64,000 nt of DNA from positions 86,116,485 to 86,180,484 of the forward strand of contig NC_081847.1 of assembly GCF_963259705.1 (NCBI RefSeq), in the 5' to 3' direction. Under the pieces are notes generated by a model, which saw only the letters and a program-made list of their open reading frames with translations, ran no database searches and was not told where the DNA came from. Of this stretch, positions 17,381 to 29,040 are shown in pieces. Source of the DNA: Myotis daubentonii. Its lineage: Eukaryota > Chordata > Mammalia > Chiroptera > Vespertilionidae. Numbering within the stretch: the first letter of the stretch is position 1; every line of letters starts with the position of its first letter. Made by a program: the position numbers and the translations under genes.

Positions 17381-17827
17381 TCCGAAGCCCTGTCCTGGAT
17401 CTGAAGTGAAACCTGAGTTGATCTTTCTCCTTCTAAAAACTATAGCAGCACGTTTCCCAGGCCCAGGAGCCTGAGAGCTAAGCCAGCCAGTGGTTGCAAG
17501 AACAGAGATGGCATTTCTTGTCTCTGCTCTGGCCTGATAGTGCGGCACTTCCAGCCTTAGCCAATTTCTTCTCCACACGTGCACTGACCACACCACCTTG
17601 GCCACTGTGACACCCACCATGCCCCCTCCTCAGCTCAGGCTCCGAAAGGCCAAGTTTACTGTTAAGACCAAAGGGACCTAATGTCCACGGGCAGCTGCCA
17701 GGGCAGCAGAAGCTCCAGGGAAGTTATGATGAAGCCCCTTCCTGTGGCTTCAGGGGGGGCTCAGAAATCCCATAAATACGGCCATTTTACCCTTCCCTGC
17801 CTCTTCCTACGGCTCCAAGACTCCTTC
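17381..17827. other. Intergenic, nothing recognised
   Basis: Unremarkable sequence between a Helitron and an nhAT element. Confidence 0.5.
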
Positions 17828-17835
17828 CTTTAGAG

Positions 17836-18037
17836 CAGGGGTGGGGGGTGGGAGGGTCCAGCCCACAGGCATATGAGGCCCTCGAAACCATTTGGTCTGG
17901 CCCTGATTAGGGGTGAGTTAATTAAATGTGTGACCAAATATAGCAGCTAATGTTTAAGTTGATCATTTTGTATGGCCCTCGAATGATGTTATAAATATCC
18001 GAATGGCCCTTGGCAGGAAAAAGGTTCCCCACCCCTG
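17836..18037 (-). mobile_element. Non-autonomous hAT transposon, CAGGGG family
   Basis: CAGGGGTGGGGGGTGGG at the left, and GGTTCCCCACCCCTG at the right. TSD CTTTAGAG/CCTTAGAG (17828-17835 and 18038-18045). Reverse orientation relative to 12765-12937. Confidence 0.92.
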
Positions 18038-18045
18038 CCTTAGAG

Positions 18046-20559
18046 GGAGGGAGGAGAACTGGGGAGCACTACAGACGTTTGATGAGTCCCCTGAAGCAAC
18101 GGCTCCTAGCAGGGCCCTCCCACCCGCCTCTGAGCAGGCGCAGACCTCTCTCAGACTCTCGCCAGAATCTCTGCTATGCAGGACCAACAGGTCACTCCAG
18201 GCTCCTCTCCTCTGAAAGAAAGTCTACTGACTTGTAAGAGGGAGGGGGGGCGCCTACTAAGTCATAGGAGTGGGCTCTGTGCAGCTACCTTTAAAGTTTT
18301 AGGAACGTGGCCTGGCTGTGAGGTCCATACCCGCAGCCCACCTGCTGTTCCCCCTTCAGCTCCAGCCTCCGAAAGACCAGCAGGAGTCCAGCCTCCATGC
18401 CCAGAGCGGTCCCCAGCAAGAACTCTCCCAGGTAACACCTCCCGGTTGCTTTGTGTGGGTTTTTGTTTTCCCTTCCCCTTTCACACTCTCCGAGGAGCCA
18501 CTGACCCAAACCTGCGCCCCTTCCCATCATTTATTCTCTCACCAGCTTCAGCCCAGCCTGGGGGAGACGTTTTGTTTGTACAAACCAGCAGGGATGACAG
18601 CTCCACCATCAGTAGTCTCGGTCTGAAAGCTCAGGAATTGACTCTTCTAGTTCTAGGGGATGATTCCTGCGTGGGCTGGGCTGACAGGTGAGAATCATGC
18701 TCAGAAGTGCTGACCCAGACCTATCTTCTGTCAAATGGTCTCACCTGCCAGTCCTGGCTGCTGCCCAGGTGTGGCCGACTTGCCCAAGATTGCTCAGGCT
18801 GCCAGGGCTGGCTTCGTACCAGGTATCAGCCAGATAAAGGACCGAGGAGGACTGTCGTAGGGACGTGTGCGAGTGGGGAGATCAGAATCCAGGCACCTGA
18901 AGGGATTTCCATCTGAGAGGATTCATGACTAGGAGTAACCCCACCACACAGTTCCTCTTCCTGGGCCCCTGATTGGCACCATGAATGGTCTTTCTTAAAC
19001 CAAAGGCAAGCATGATGGTGACAGAGGAGAGACTGGGAAGCCAGAGACTGCCCCCTGCCCCAGCATCTCACCCTCCGCAGGCCACACCCCCTCCGCTGTG
19101 CAGAGGCCAGCCCTTGACCTTCCGCACGAAGTGTGATGCTTCTTTTCATCCATCTGTTCACACGACTCGCAGCACTACAGACGTTTAATGAGAACCGCAC
19201 ACGTGGTGGGTTAAAAACAATCAGGGTGGGATTTAGAGACAAACCCACACGTGTCGGAGGCCTCCATTTTAATGGCTGTCCTTCCAGGTCAGGGACGCTG
19301 GGGAAAATAATGATTGTGAGTATGGAAGTGGTGTGTGAGACGATTATAAAGCAGAAAGACTGTCTGCATTATATATGAATCCACCTCTGTAAACCACTGA
19401 AGATGAAAGAGAAATACATTCAGTTTGGAAGCAGAGGTAATTGGCAGAGGAAAAGTGTGCTCTTCTAAGTTAAAGTCATCACAGTAGTCCAGAAAGTGGG
19501 GGGGGGGGCAGTGGGGGGGGGGTCTCTACAGGAAGGTGGGGGTTTGGAAAAGGACTCCCTCTACCAAAGACATAACAGCTGGTACCAGAGTCCAGGCCAC
19601 TGGCTGTCACTCTCCACATGATGACATGCAACTGCTGGGGAGGAAAAGCTTTTCCTCTCCTCTCTTAGGTTCTGTACCTGGGGCCTGCGAATTAAACTGA
19701 CAAATGACAGATTGCTGGGAGAGACGGTTTATTTGTATGCATATGGGAGCCAACGAAAGAAGTCACTGGCTTGTTAAATAATGGCAGTTACAAGATTATA
19801 TTCCTAACTTAGTGGGGGAAGGGGGGGAAATTAAATGCTCTTATGAGCTTTAGGAAAAATACATGGGTTTTTTCAAACAATCAAGAAATAAATCTTGTGA
19901 CAATGTTTGTCAATACAAGTATGAGCCAACTTTCCATCTCCTTCGGGCCCTGGAGGAGGGAATGGGGAGAGGCTTTGTTCACATCCTCCCTTCTGGGTAA
20001 GTCTTCCCTGAAGAAGGGATTTACGGCAGCCTCATTTTCCAGGATTTGCTGCTTTTAGTCAGATAAGGAAAACCCCAAGCAGGTTTCTTTCGGCATCATT
20101 TGATTCTCAGTTGCCTTCAGCCCCAATTCATCTTTATGCCAAAGCGGAGCGTTTTAGGATGGCATATTCATGTCTCCTTCGCAGATGAGAGAGGCAAGCA
20201 GTCCCAGGAGAAGCTGCCCCCAGAGCGGTCACTCCAGGTTTCTACCAGGAGCACCTTGTCCCACTGTGCACCCACCTGCTCAGAGCACCCTTGACCTGCC
20301 TGTAACCTGCCCCCTCCCCCTACAAGACTCCCAGTTCCCTTCTGCTGTGGTGGGAGGGGAGGGAAGTGGAAGAAACAATGACCACTGTTAAAGGAACCAC
20401 AAACCTCCACCTTAGCTGCTGTTCTGTTCCTAACCAGCCTGGAGGCGGGAGGGGGCGGGGTGGTTAGACCTCCTGGCCAAGGTCTGCCCACCTGCATCTT
20501 GGGGAGTGTGGACCCTGTCCCGTCTGCATCACACAATGGAGACGATCGAGGGGATAGAT
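18046..20559. other. Intergenic, nothing recognised
   Basis: No exon found. Two long G-runs at about 19498-19522 could form a G-quadruplex. Confidence 0.45.
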
Positions 20560-20885
20560 CAGAGGTTCTCAATCTGTGGGTCACCAACCTGTGGGTCGCG
20601 ACCCCTTTGGGGGTTGAACGACCCTTTCACAGGGGTCGCCTAGGACCATCAGAAAACACATATATAATTACATATTGTTTTTGTGATTCATCACTATGCT
20701 TTAATTATGTTCAATTTGTAACAACGAAAATACATCCTGCATATCAGATATTTACATGACGATTCATAACAGTAGCAAAATTACAGTTATGAAGTAGCCG
20801 CGAAAATAATTTTATGGTTGGGGGTCACCACAACATGAGGAGCTGTATTAAAGGGTCGCGGCATTAGGAAGGTTGAGAACCGCTG
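20560..20885 (+). mobile_element. SPIN hAT element, longer form
   Basis: CAGAGGTTCTCAATCTGTGG ... AAGGTTGAGAACCGCTG, with gggtcgcgacccctttggg, the cacatatataattacatatt interior and cataacagtagcaaaattac. Flanks GGATAGAT and AGATAGAT form an imperfect 8-bp TSD. The first 30 bp contain a partial duplication of ctgtgggtc(a/g)c. Confidence 0.95.
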
Positions 20886-22528
20886 AGATAGATGATGGCG
20901 CTGGGAATCCTGCACACAGACTATAGGCTGAAGGAGTGAAGGGACACACACACCTGGATGGATGGCTCTAGCTCCCACAAGAGCAGGCCTTTGGGCAAGA
21001 CTCCATGGCTACAAGAGCCCCCAGCATGTTGTGACCCGCCATGGTCAACCCAGCACCAGGTGCTGAGGGCTGGGGAGGCAGCAGGAACAAAACCAACCCA
21101 CTCCTGCCTGGAAGGGCCTCACAGCCAGGCAAGGGCAGGCGGAGATTTACGGCTGCTTCTGTGCTTCTAGCATCTCCCATCTGACTCAGGCGAAGTCCCA
21201 GGCTGACTTTTCACTTGGGGACTCATACCATCCATCTGCCACTGCCAGGAAGCTGTGGACCCAGAATTGGATCAAATGCCGGTGATGGAATTACCAGGAA
21301 GTGCCAGGAGCATCAAGTCCTGGGGGTACTGGGAGGGGGAGAAACACAGGCAGCAGAAGGGAAGGGGGAGAGTTGAGGAGCACGCAGCCGGCGGCAGCTG
21401 CAGGGGCTGGAGGAGAAGAGAATGAGATCTGATGCCCCTGCATGTGGACAAAGGAACGGGCGCGGAAGCAGCCTGTCCGGGGTCTGCTGGCCACCTGCTC
21501 CCGGCTGGAAGGGGACAGCGAGGGTCCCACAGGCCCACAGCACCAGCCAGACTGGCTCTGGACCCAGCTAACCTTGTGTCCCTTCCTGTCCCCTCTCCCA
21601 GGGCTTCTACTGAGCTGAATTCAGAACCTGCTAGGCTGTAGGTCTATGATGTGACTTCAAGGGCTCCAAAGTTGGCCCAAACACAAAAGGCACCCCATCG
21701 GGTGGGGGAGGACGTTCCTCTATCAGAGACCCCTTCCTCCTTGGGGAGAGCGTTTCTCGATGCTTGTCACCTATCAAAAGGCCAACCTAGAACCCTTGCA
21801 AACCAGCAGCTTTCATGCCTGATCCATCGTTGGCACCTCACTGTTAAAGGGTTCATCGTAAGGAGGGGAGAGAGCCCGCATGGGTCCTATCTCAGGGAAA
21901 GGATATAAGATGTCCCCAAGTGATAGAGAGAGCAAGGAGGACGCTTGCTCTGAGATTAAAGGGGTGGGGAGAGAGAGAGAGGCAAGAGCAGGTGACAGAG
22001 AGAAGAGACAGCGAGAAGAGGGGGGCGAGGGAGAGGCTCCTGCCTGAACCGTGACATCATGTTTTCCACTTTCCTATCTGGCACCAGCTCCCGGGGCTTG
22101 TTTTCATATGGATTAGAATGGTGCTCAGTTGGGTTTTTGTATATTTACCCTCATGAACTATTTGTTCTAATGCGTGTCCCTAACAGCTCACACCCCACCA
22201 GCTCCCCTCGCTCACAGCCCATCCTGCTGGAGGCCAAGAGCCGGCACTTATCTGGACACATGCAGAAGGCCCCCAGCAGGGGGGGGAACCCGGCGGGGGG
22301 GGGGTGGCGCACGAGAGATGGGGAGCGACCTTTCCTGCCCTGGGCAGGAGGCCCCTGCCGGGGAAGCCTGCCCATCATCGCCCAGCAGGCGGGTGTCGGC
22401 TCTTTCCTGCGCAGTCAGGCCAGAAACACCCACTCCGCCTCCAAGACCCCGACGTGCAAACCCAGCTCCAGAGCCAAACTCCCATCAGAATCAGGGAGGG
22501 AATTAAACGAGCAGGAACCAACTGGGTT

Positions 22529-22598
<70 letters not shown>

Positions 22599-23411
22599 CT
22601 GGTGTATAAGGTTGCACCCTGTTGCTGCCATGGTTTGGATGTGATCCGTGGGCCGCGTTGTCCAGCTGACGCGGACAGTAAGACATGAGGACATCCGGAG
22701 GCCAAGAGACCAGGGCGATCAGCAGGCATCGGTCGGAAACGTTCCGTCACCGAGAGCTCAGGCCTCTCATCCTCCCGTGCCTCGGTGTCCTGCCTGCAAA
22801 ACCCGGACAAAAAACACTGCGTCAGTCAGTCCCTCAGTGAGCCAGCACGGAGTGAGGGGGACTCTACCCCGGGTCTGGGCAGGGGCTGGGGAAACCCATT
22901 AACATGACAGCCCTCGAGCAAGGCAAGGCCGAACTTGTTGGTTCATCCACCTCCAAGTCCAGGATTTCTGAGAGACGGGCTCCCTCCCAAGGCCTTGGTG
23001 ACACAGGTCAACGGCCGAAGGCTAAAGCCCAAAAGACCGTGGTGGCGAGAACAACGGCGATGCAAACCGCCGTTCGGAAAAAGGGACGGAGGTGAACCAC
23101 GCATGGGGGCCCCTGGGACAGAAACAGCAAGGACTCGCTACCCCGGTGTCAGCCTGGCCCGGGGGCTGCCCGCGGTTTTGATGCCTAAAGGGATCTCCAT
23201 GAAGCTTGTCCTCCCACCACTTCCCAGCTGGGCATCTCCACGCATGTCTTTCCTGGGGATCCCTCAGGCTCAGCAGCCCATTGTCTGCGTGCAGCTTGAG
23301 GATTGGCCTGCGGACTGTCCGCCAGCTCTGGGGTTTCTGTGGCAATAGAGCGTCCTTAAACCGTTATAGACCTCCAGTCAATCCCACATGCTTGCAACTC
23401 AAAACCGGAGT
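20886..23411. other. Intergenic; purine-rich tract, (GA)n and short duplication
   Basis: 21920-22035 is strongly purine-rich (GAGAGAG, GGGG and AGAAGAG mixes). A block at 22962-23001 is repeated at 23670-23712 (see findings). No gene recognised. Confidence 0.45.
22531..22594. repeat. (GA)n microsatellite
   Basis: About 32 uninterrupted GA units. Confidence 0.98.
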
Positions 23412-23425
23412 CCTTGCCTCGTTTT

Positions 23426-23644
23426 TTGTTTTTTAATATATATTTTTATTGATTTCAGAGAGGAAGGAAGAGAGAGAGAGAGAGAGAAACATCCATGATG
23501 AGAGAGAATCATTGATTGCTGCCTCCTACACGCCCTGCATCAGGGATTGAGCCCACAACACAGGCATGTGCCCTGACTGGGAATCGAACTGTGACCTCCT
23601 GGTTCATAGGTCAATACTCAACGACTGAGCCACGCCCGGCCAGG
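23426..23644 (-). mobile_element. Ves SINE
   Basis: Minus orientation: tail at the left (tatttttattgatttcagag), gattgctgcctcctacacgc, B-box complement gggaatcgaactgtgacc, head complement ctgagccacgcccggccagg. TSD CCTTGCCTCGTTTT (23412-23425) and CCTTGGCTCGTTTT (23645-23658). Confidence 0.94.
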
Positions 23645-23658
23645 CCTTGGCTCGTTTT

Positions 23659-24434
23659 AGTATTGTGGTCTAGAATTTCTGAGAGATGGGCTCCCTCCCA
23701 AGGCCTGGCCTTGGCGCTCTGTCTACCCTGCTGTCCCTCAGTCTAACGGCACCCCACTTTGTAAGTCAAACCTATAAGCTGAGTGACCAGGCTGGGAAAT
23801 GATGATTCGAGGCTGCAGCTCACACATGTTCATGAGCAAAGAGACTTCCTCCTTCGTCTGGTGGAGGGCCCTTCACAGACATCACTTAGCTGAGAGCTGT
23901 GTAGTTACCTGAGTCCCTATTTTCAAAAGAGAAATATAAAATCAGATGCATGGGTCTTTTTAAAATGAGATAAGCTTTTCATTGGAAGAGAGAGTAGGAA
24001 GCAGATCATTTGGCCCGAAAGCACTCTGTTATTTAATGTCATCAGTCCCTTCTGGAAAAAGGACAGAGAGGCTAGAGAATATTTGCAACCCAGGGAGCCA
24101 AAAGGAAAAGTACGTTGCTTGCTAATCAGATTGACACGCGGTCTCCAGAAAGACAATCTAATTACGCTGTTTCCAACCACACACACTTCTGTTGTGTTTT
24201 CCTGCAATTCAAAACAAAAAGATAAGAACTCTGGCTAGCAGCTTGTTTCACTCCAGAATCGGTGTTTCCCCATCTGAAAGATACGTCTAAATTTGTAGCA
24301 ATGTCAAGATTTAGAAAACACAATTTAGATAATAGTGGAGAATCAAACCCTGGCTTATGCAGGGGCTAGAGTATTAGTTTTCCATTTTAACAAATTACTA
24401 CAAACTTAATCGCTTAAAAACCAACCCTCTATCA
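23659..24434. other. Intergenic, nothing recognised
   Basis: Contains the second copy of the short duplicated block (23670-23712). Otherwise unremarkable. Confidence 0.45.
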
Positions 24435-24976
24435 CAGTGGTTCTCAACCTTCTGGCCCTTTAACCCTTTTTGGTCCAACGTCCAGGCTGACTCGACAGAG
24501 CAGGCGCTAGGAGCAGGTCCAACATGGAGCTGAGGTCGACACCGCAAACTGCTGTGGTTATATGCATTTTCAGTAACGTGCTGGGTTGCATGTGGGGAAA
24601 TGTTTCAAAAGATACCACATTATGAAATGTTTTAAAGAATAAACTCTTTGATGGAACATACTTAATATAACCAGTGAATTTTTGGTTTAAACTTTAAAAT
24701 AAGAACATTAAAAAGTTCAACATTCAATCCCGTCAATTAATTTGGACCAGACTGTTTGAATTCCAAAAATAAAATTGGACCGCAAAGGGTTAAATACAGT
24801 TCCTCATGTTGTGACCCAACCATAAAAGTATTTTTGTGGCTACTTCATAACTGTAATGTTGCTACTGTTATGAATCGTAATACAAATATCTGATATGCAG
24901 GATGGTCTTAGGCGAACCCTGTGAAAGGGTCGTTTGACCGCCAAAGGGGTCGCGACCCACAGGTTGAGAACCGCGG
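24435..24976 (-). mobile_element. SPIN hAT element, split by a piggyBac-type insertion
   Basis: Left end CAGTGGTTCTCAACCTTC (24435 on), right part 24794-24976 with cataactgtaatgttgctac, caaaggggtcgcgacccaca and ggttgagaaccgcgg. The two parts form one reverse-orientation SPIN. Flanks contain an imperfect CTATCA duplication. 24464-24789 is foreign (next entry). Confidence 0.9.
24464..24789. mobile_element. npiggyBac-type non-autonomous piggyBac element
   Basis: Flanked by TTAA on both sides (24460-24463 and 24790-24793), the obligate piggyBac target. Terminal inverted repeats CCCTTTTTGGTCCAAC at the left and ATTGGACCGCAAAGGG at the right. 326 bp, no transposase frame. Non-autonomous piggyBac elements with CCCTTTGCGGTC-like ends are known from Myotis. 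Confidence 0.9.
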
Positions 24977-24984
24977 CCTATCAT

Positions 24985-25835
24985 CTCAGTCTCTCTGGGT
25001 GAGGAGTCGGAAGTCAGGCCCAGCTAAGTTGGTCCCCTGCCTAGGGTCACAAGGCTGTCATCGGTGTAGTAACTGGACTGCATCCTCAGAGAGGCTTGAG
25101 TGGGGAGGGATTTGTTTCCAAGTTCATTGGGTTGTTGGCAGAATTTGTTTCCTTGAGCTCTATGCCTGAAGCCCCCTCCCGCCCCCCCGCCCCTGTTTTG
25201 CCTGCTATCTGCTGGAGGCCACCCTGGGGCCTAAGAGACCCCCTACAGTTCCCTGCTCCTCCCACAGGGCCACTTATGTCCTCAAGCCAGCAAGGAGGGT
25301 CTCTCTAGCCCTTTGCCATATTCTGCTGGTTGGAAACAACTCACACGCCCCACCCACACTCCAGGGACATTCAATGGAAAGACTCACCCAGCTACTTGCC
25401 CTAAGAGTTAGGAAAGCCAGTTGAGTCCCAGCCATACCCCCTTCTAGCTGGGTGATCTCGGGCAAGTAGCTGGATCTCTCCTAATGGAGTTTACTTATGT
25501 GTAAAATGGACTGGTTATCCGCAAACATGATTCAGGATGCCTTTAACTGTGCACGCAAATGAAGACCAATGAGAAGTAATAGCGAGAGATTTCTTTTCTT
25601 ACAGCAAGAAATCTGGAGATGGGCGGTTTCAGGGTTCCTTCATTGTACCCTTCCATGTCTTCAAAGACAGGGTTGTGTTTTATTTCTTTACTCTGTTCCC
25701 GCAGGGTGTTGGTGTTGTTCTGACTCTTGCCTCATGGTTCCAAGATGGATGCAGTGGTTCTCAGCCTTCCACCCAGGTAAACAGCGTCAAATAAACACAA
25801 GGGAAGCTAAGGCACATCATTCTGGGCACATTGTG

Positions 25836-25836
<1 letters not shown>
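24985..25836. other. Intergenic; MIR-like fragment
   Basis: About 25445-25520 has a MIR-like core (gctgggtgatctcgggcaag, gtgtaaaatgga). Nothing else recognised. Confidence 0.4.

Positions 25837-25892
<56 letters not shown>
25837..25892. repeat. (TG)n microsatellite
   Basis: About 28 TG units, uninterrupted. Confidence 0.98.
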
Positions 25893-25893
<1 letters not shown>

Positions 25894-25909
25894 TTTTTAA
25901 ATGTTTAAA

Positions 25910-26430
25910 TTCCTAGACTATTTCTTAGAGCAGTTCTAAGTTTACAGGGGAACTGAAGTTCCCATTTAGTCCCTTTCCTTCCCATCCTCAAGCTCCCATA
26001 TTATTAACATCTTGCATTGGTGTGGCGCATTTGTTAAAATTAATGAACCAAAAGGAATACAGTATCATGAACTGAAGTCCGCAGTTTACATGAGGTTCAC
26101 TCTTTGGTTGGTGCAGCTCTCTGATTTTGACAAATGTATGCTGACCCGCACCCACCATACAGCTCCATACAGAATAGCTTTGCTGCCCTGAACATCCCCC
26201 ATGCCCCCCTGATCTTACGGCTGCCTCCATAGCTGCCCTTCTCCAGAGTGTCCTGTAGTTGGAGTCATATGGCACATGGCTTTGTGGATTGGTTTCTCTC
26301 ACTTAGGAACAGGCATGTGCGTTTCCTCCATGTTTTTTCGTGGCTTCATCGCTCATTCCTTTTTATCGCTGAATAATTAATATTCCATTGTCTGGATGTA
26401 CCACAGCTCATTTATTCGTTCATTTCCTTG
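25910..26430 (-). mobile_element. Old L1 LINE fragment, reverse orientation
   Basis: Characteristic L1 3'-region phrases in reverse: catcttgcattggtgtggcg, ccatacagctccatacagaa, attccattgtctggatgta. Heavily diverged, with no open reading frame. Confidence 0.75.
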
Positions 26431-26545
26431 CGGGGTGATGAAGAAGTTCTGGATCTCGATAGTGGTGACGGTTGCATAATATTGTGGACGAACTAAATGC
26501 CACTGACTTGTATTTTCAAATGATTAAAATGGTGACTTTTGTGAA
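26431..26545 (+). mobile_element. Old L1 3'-end fragment
   Basis: gatgaagaagttctggatct ... gtggtgacggttgcataata ... ctaaatgccactga ... attaaaatggtgactttt is a typical old-L1 3' UTR end on the plus strand, next to the reverse fragment. Confidence 0.7.
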
Positions 26546-27457
26546 TTTTGCCCTGCCCTCCCCCCACCCCCCCACCCCCTCCCCCAAAAAGAGAGGGGTT
26601 CTGGGAGCATGAGGAGGAATTAGCCAGCCCCAGAGGTACTTCCCTGGGGCAGCCCAGGACAAGGTGGGTAGGCAGGGCAGGGGCACCTGAACAGCCCAAG
26701 GCCCACCTGTGGCTGTCACAAAACAAAGCAGAGTGGCCCTTAGGCGATCACCTGCTAAGCACATAAAAGCCTTCATCAGATTTCTGTTGAAAGGCTGCAG
26801 CGGAAGAATAAATCCTTTCTCACCGCCAGAATTCCAAGTGTGGCCTGGGAGCCCTCCACTACTCTTCGCCCCGCCCTGGAGAAGAGCTCTTAAAGGGGAA
26901 AGACGGGATGTTGTCGCCCTCCTCTGGTCACGGAGCAGCTTTGGTTTTCTCCCTCTGACTAAGGGGAGCACCACCCGCTGCTGGAACAGGGCTGGCTGGG
27001 CAGGCTCCTCTCGCCCCCGACTCCCTCCCCTCCCGCCGGCAGGGTCATGCAGGTAGCACACCCTTTGCTGTCCCCTGCCCCTTCACACACACACACACAG
27101 CTCCTGGGTCCCAGCCTGCCCTCTCTCCCATAGGACCCAGCTGCCACCACACCCCTCTGCTCACTGCTTGAACGACAAGTCCATGCCCTTTCCGTGTAAG
27201 AGGCTCATTGCTAACCCCTCCCAAGAACCTGCAGAACCTACAAAGATAGAATGCTCCCCATCGATAATGTCTGACTGCCTCCTTTTCAAGGGGAAATTGG
27301 GCTCCCGCCCCAGCTGTCATTCCTGGGGAGGGAACTTTGCAACATCCTCTCCTCCCGTCCAGAGGGTCTCCTCACCAAGAGGGCTCCTCTTCCCAGGCCA
27401 GTGAAAAGATCCGGGTGGTCTCAGGTGGTCTAATTTCATTTATGAAGACTCAGCGGG
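26546..27457. other. Intergenic, GC-rich, nothing recognised
   Basis: C- and G-rich runs (26553-26590) and a short CA stretch (27086-27101). No gene. Confidence 0.45.
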
Positions 27458-27690
27458 GCCCCTAGCAGGTGTGGCTCAGTGGATAGAGTGTCGGTCTGCA
27501 GACTGAAAGGTCCCCGGTTCAATTCCGGTCAAAGGCACATGCTCGGGTTGTGGGCTCGATCCCCAGTAGGGGGCGTGCAGGAAGCCGCCAATCAATGATT
27601 CTCTCTCATCATTGATGTTTCTATCTCTCTCTCTCCCTCTCCCTTCCTCTCTGAGATCAATAAATATGCATATATATTTTTAAAAAGGTA
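27458..27690 (+). mobile_element. Ves SINE
   Basis: Head gcccctagcaggtgtggctc, A-box GTGGCTCAGTGGA, B-box GGTTCAATTCC, tail ctctgagatcaataaatatg plus an A/T tail. Confidence 0.93.
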
Positions 27691-28255
27691 CATTTAAAAA
27701 AAGAGATGTGAAATTAAAAAAACAAAAAGGCTCTGTGGGGTGCGGTCCAGTCCACCAGAACTCCCACCCTACCTCCTGCACCGGAGCTGGCCTGGCCGTT
27801 CATGCACATAAGGAGCTGCCCGCTCAGGATGACCGTCGAGATCTTGCCACCCAAAGGGACTTCCCTTACCAGCGGATCTCTTGGCCTTGATGTACCCATA
27901 AGCCATCAGGAAAACGCTCAGTCTCACAATTGGTGAGAAATGCAAAACAAAACTGCAATAAAATGCCAATTTTTAGTACTAGATTGGCAGGTATCAAAAA
28001 GTCTGATGGTTCGCCATGTTCGGGAGCAGGTGGGCAAGCCCAGGCACTTTCCTATACATTGCTCACTGGGGTGCAAATTGGTGCAGCCTCTATGGAGAGC
28101 AGGCTGGCAATACCTGTCAAAATTATAAATGCACAGATGCCTTCACCCATTAATTCAGCTTCTAAGTCTTTATCCTGCAGATGGACTTCTGCATGGATGA
28201 AATGACAAGGATGTTTATTGCAACACAGCTTGTAACAGCAAGATATGGGGGGAAC

Positions 28256-28466
28256 TCGGCCCATGTAGCTCACTGGTTGAGTGTCGAACTATGAACCAGG
28301 AGGTCACAGTTTGATTCCCAGTCAGGGCACATGCCCGGGTTGCAGCTCGATCCCCAGTGGGAGGCGTGGGGGAGGCAGCCGATCAATTATTCTCTCTCAA
28401 CATTAATGTTTCTCTCTCTCTCCCTCTCTCTCAATAATATATATAAATATATATTTTTTAAAAGAT
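28256..28466 (+). mobile_element. Ves SINE
   Basis: gtagctcactggttgagtgt head, B-box GTTTGATTCCC, ggaggcagccgatcaattat middle, CT-rich stretch and A/T tail. Inserted in the L1 relic. Confidence 0.9.
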
Positions 28467-28597
28467 GGGACAGGGGAATCCTTCATGTTCAATGGGAGAC
28501 TAGTTGTGTAAATCATAGTAGAACCACACAATGGGACACTACGAATTTGTTTAAATGAGGTTGTTTTATATGCTCGAATAAGGAAGTATCCCCAAGT

Positions 28598-28790
28598 CCT
28601 GCCAGTGTAGCTCAGTTGGTTGGACATCATCCCATACACCAAAAGGTTGCAGGTTCGATCCCCGGTCAGGGCATATACTTAAGTTTCAGGTTTGATCCCT
28701 GGTTAGGATACATACAGGAGGCTACCTATCGATGTTTCTCTCTTTCTCTCTCTCCAATAAAAATATCCTCAGGTGAGGACTAAAAATAAA
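28598..28790 (+). mobile_element. Ves SINE, short variant
   Basis: ctgccagtgtagctcagttg head, B-box GGTTCGATCCC, gcatatactt, ctatcgatgtttctctcttt, ending aaaatatcctcaggtgagga. It belongs to the same variant as the copy at 37079. Confidence 0.88.
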
Positions 28791-28904
28791 AGGTAGCATG
28801 TAGAACAGTATAATGTTTCCATTAAATGGAAAAAAATACACATATTCATAAGTTTTTGTAAATGCTTAAAATATGTCCCCCCATGTCCCCCTCATGCCCT
28901 CTCC

Positions 28905-29040
28905 CCCAGACCCTGACAGCCCTATGAGTTTGACTAGACTAGGTACCTCATAGAAGACGAATCATATAGTATTTGTCCTTTTGTTTCTGGCGTATATCAC
29001 GTTGCATAATGTCTTCATTATTCCTTTTTATATCTTTCAA
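28905..29040 (-). mobile_element. Old L1 fragment
   Basis: Reverse L1 phrases: gacgaatcatatagtatttg and tcacgttgcataatgtcttc. Confidence 0.5.

Larger units (their letters stand above)
27890..28870 (+). mobile_element. Old L1 LINE 3' fragment, interrupted by two Ves SINEs
   Basis: L1-typical phrases: gtgcaaattggtgcagcctc, ggagagcaggctggcaatac, tggatgaaatgacaaggatg, accacacaatgggacactac, gtagaacagtataatgtttc. Ves copies lie inside at about 28256-28466 and 28598-28790. No intact ORF. Confidence 0.75.

Noticed and set aside
27714..27969. Possible gene fragment (AYGYIKAKRSAGKGS) on the minus strand
   Set aside because: No family recognised; next to an old L1 and without splice signals.
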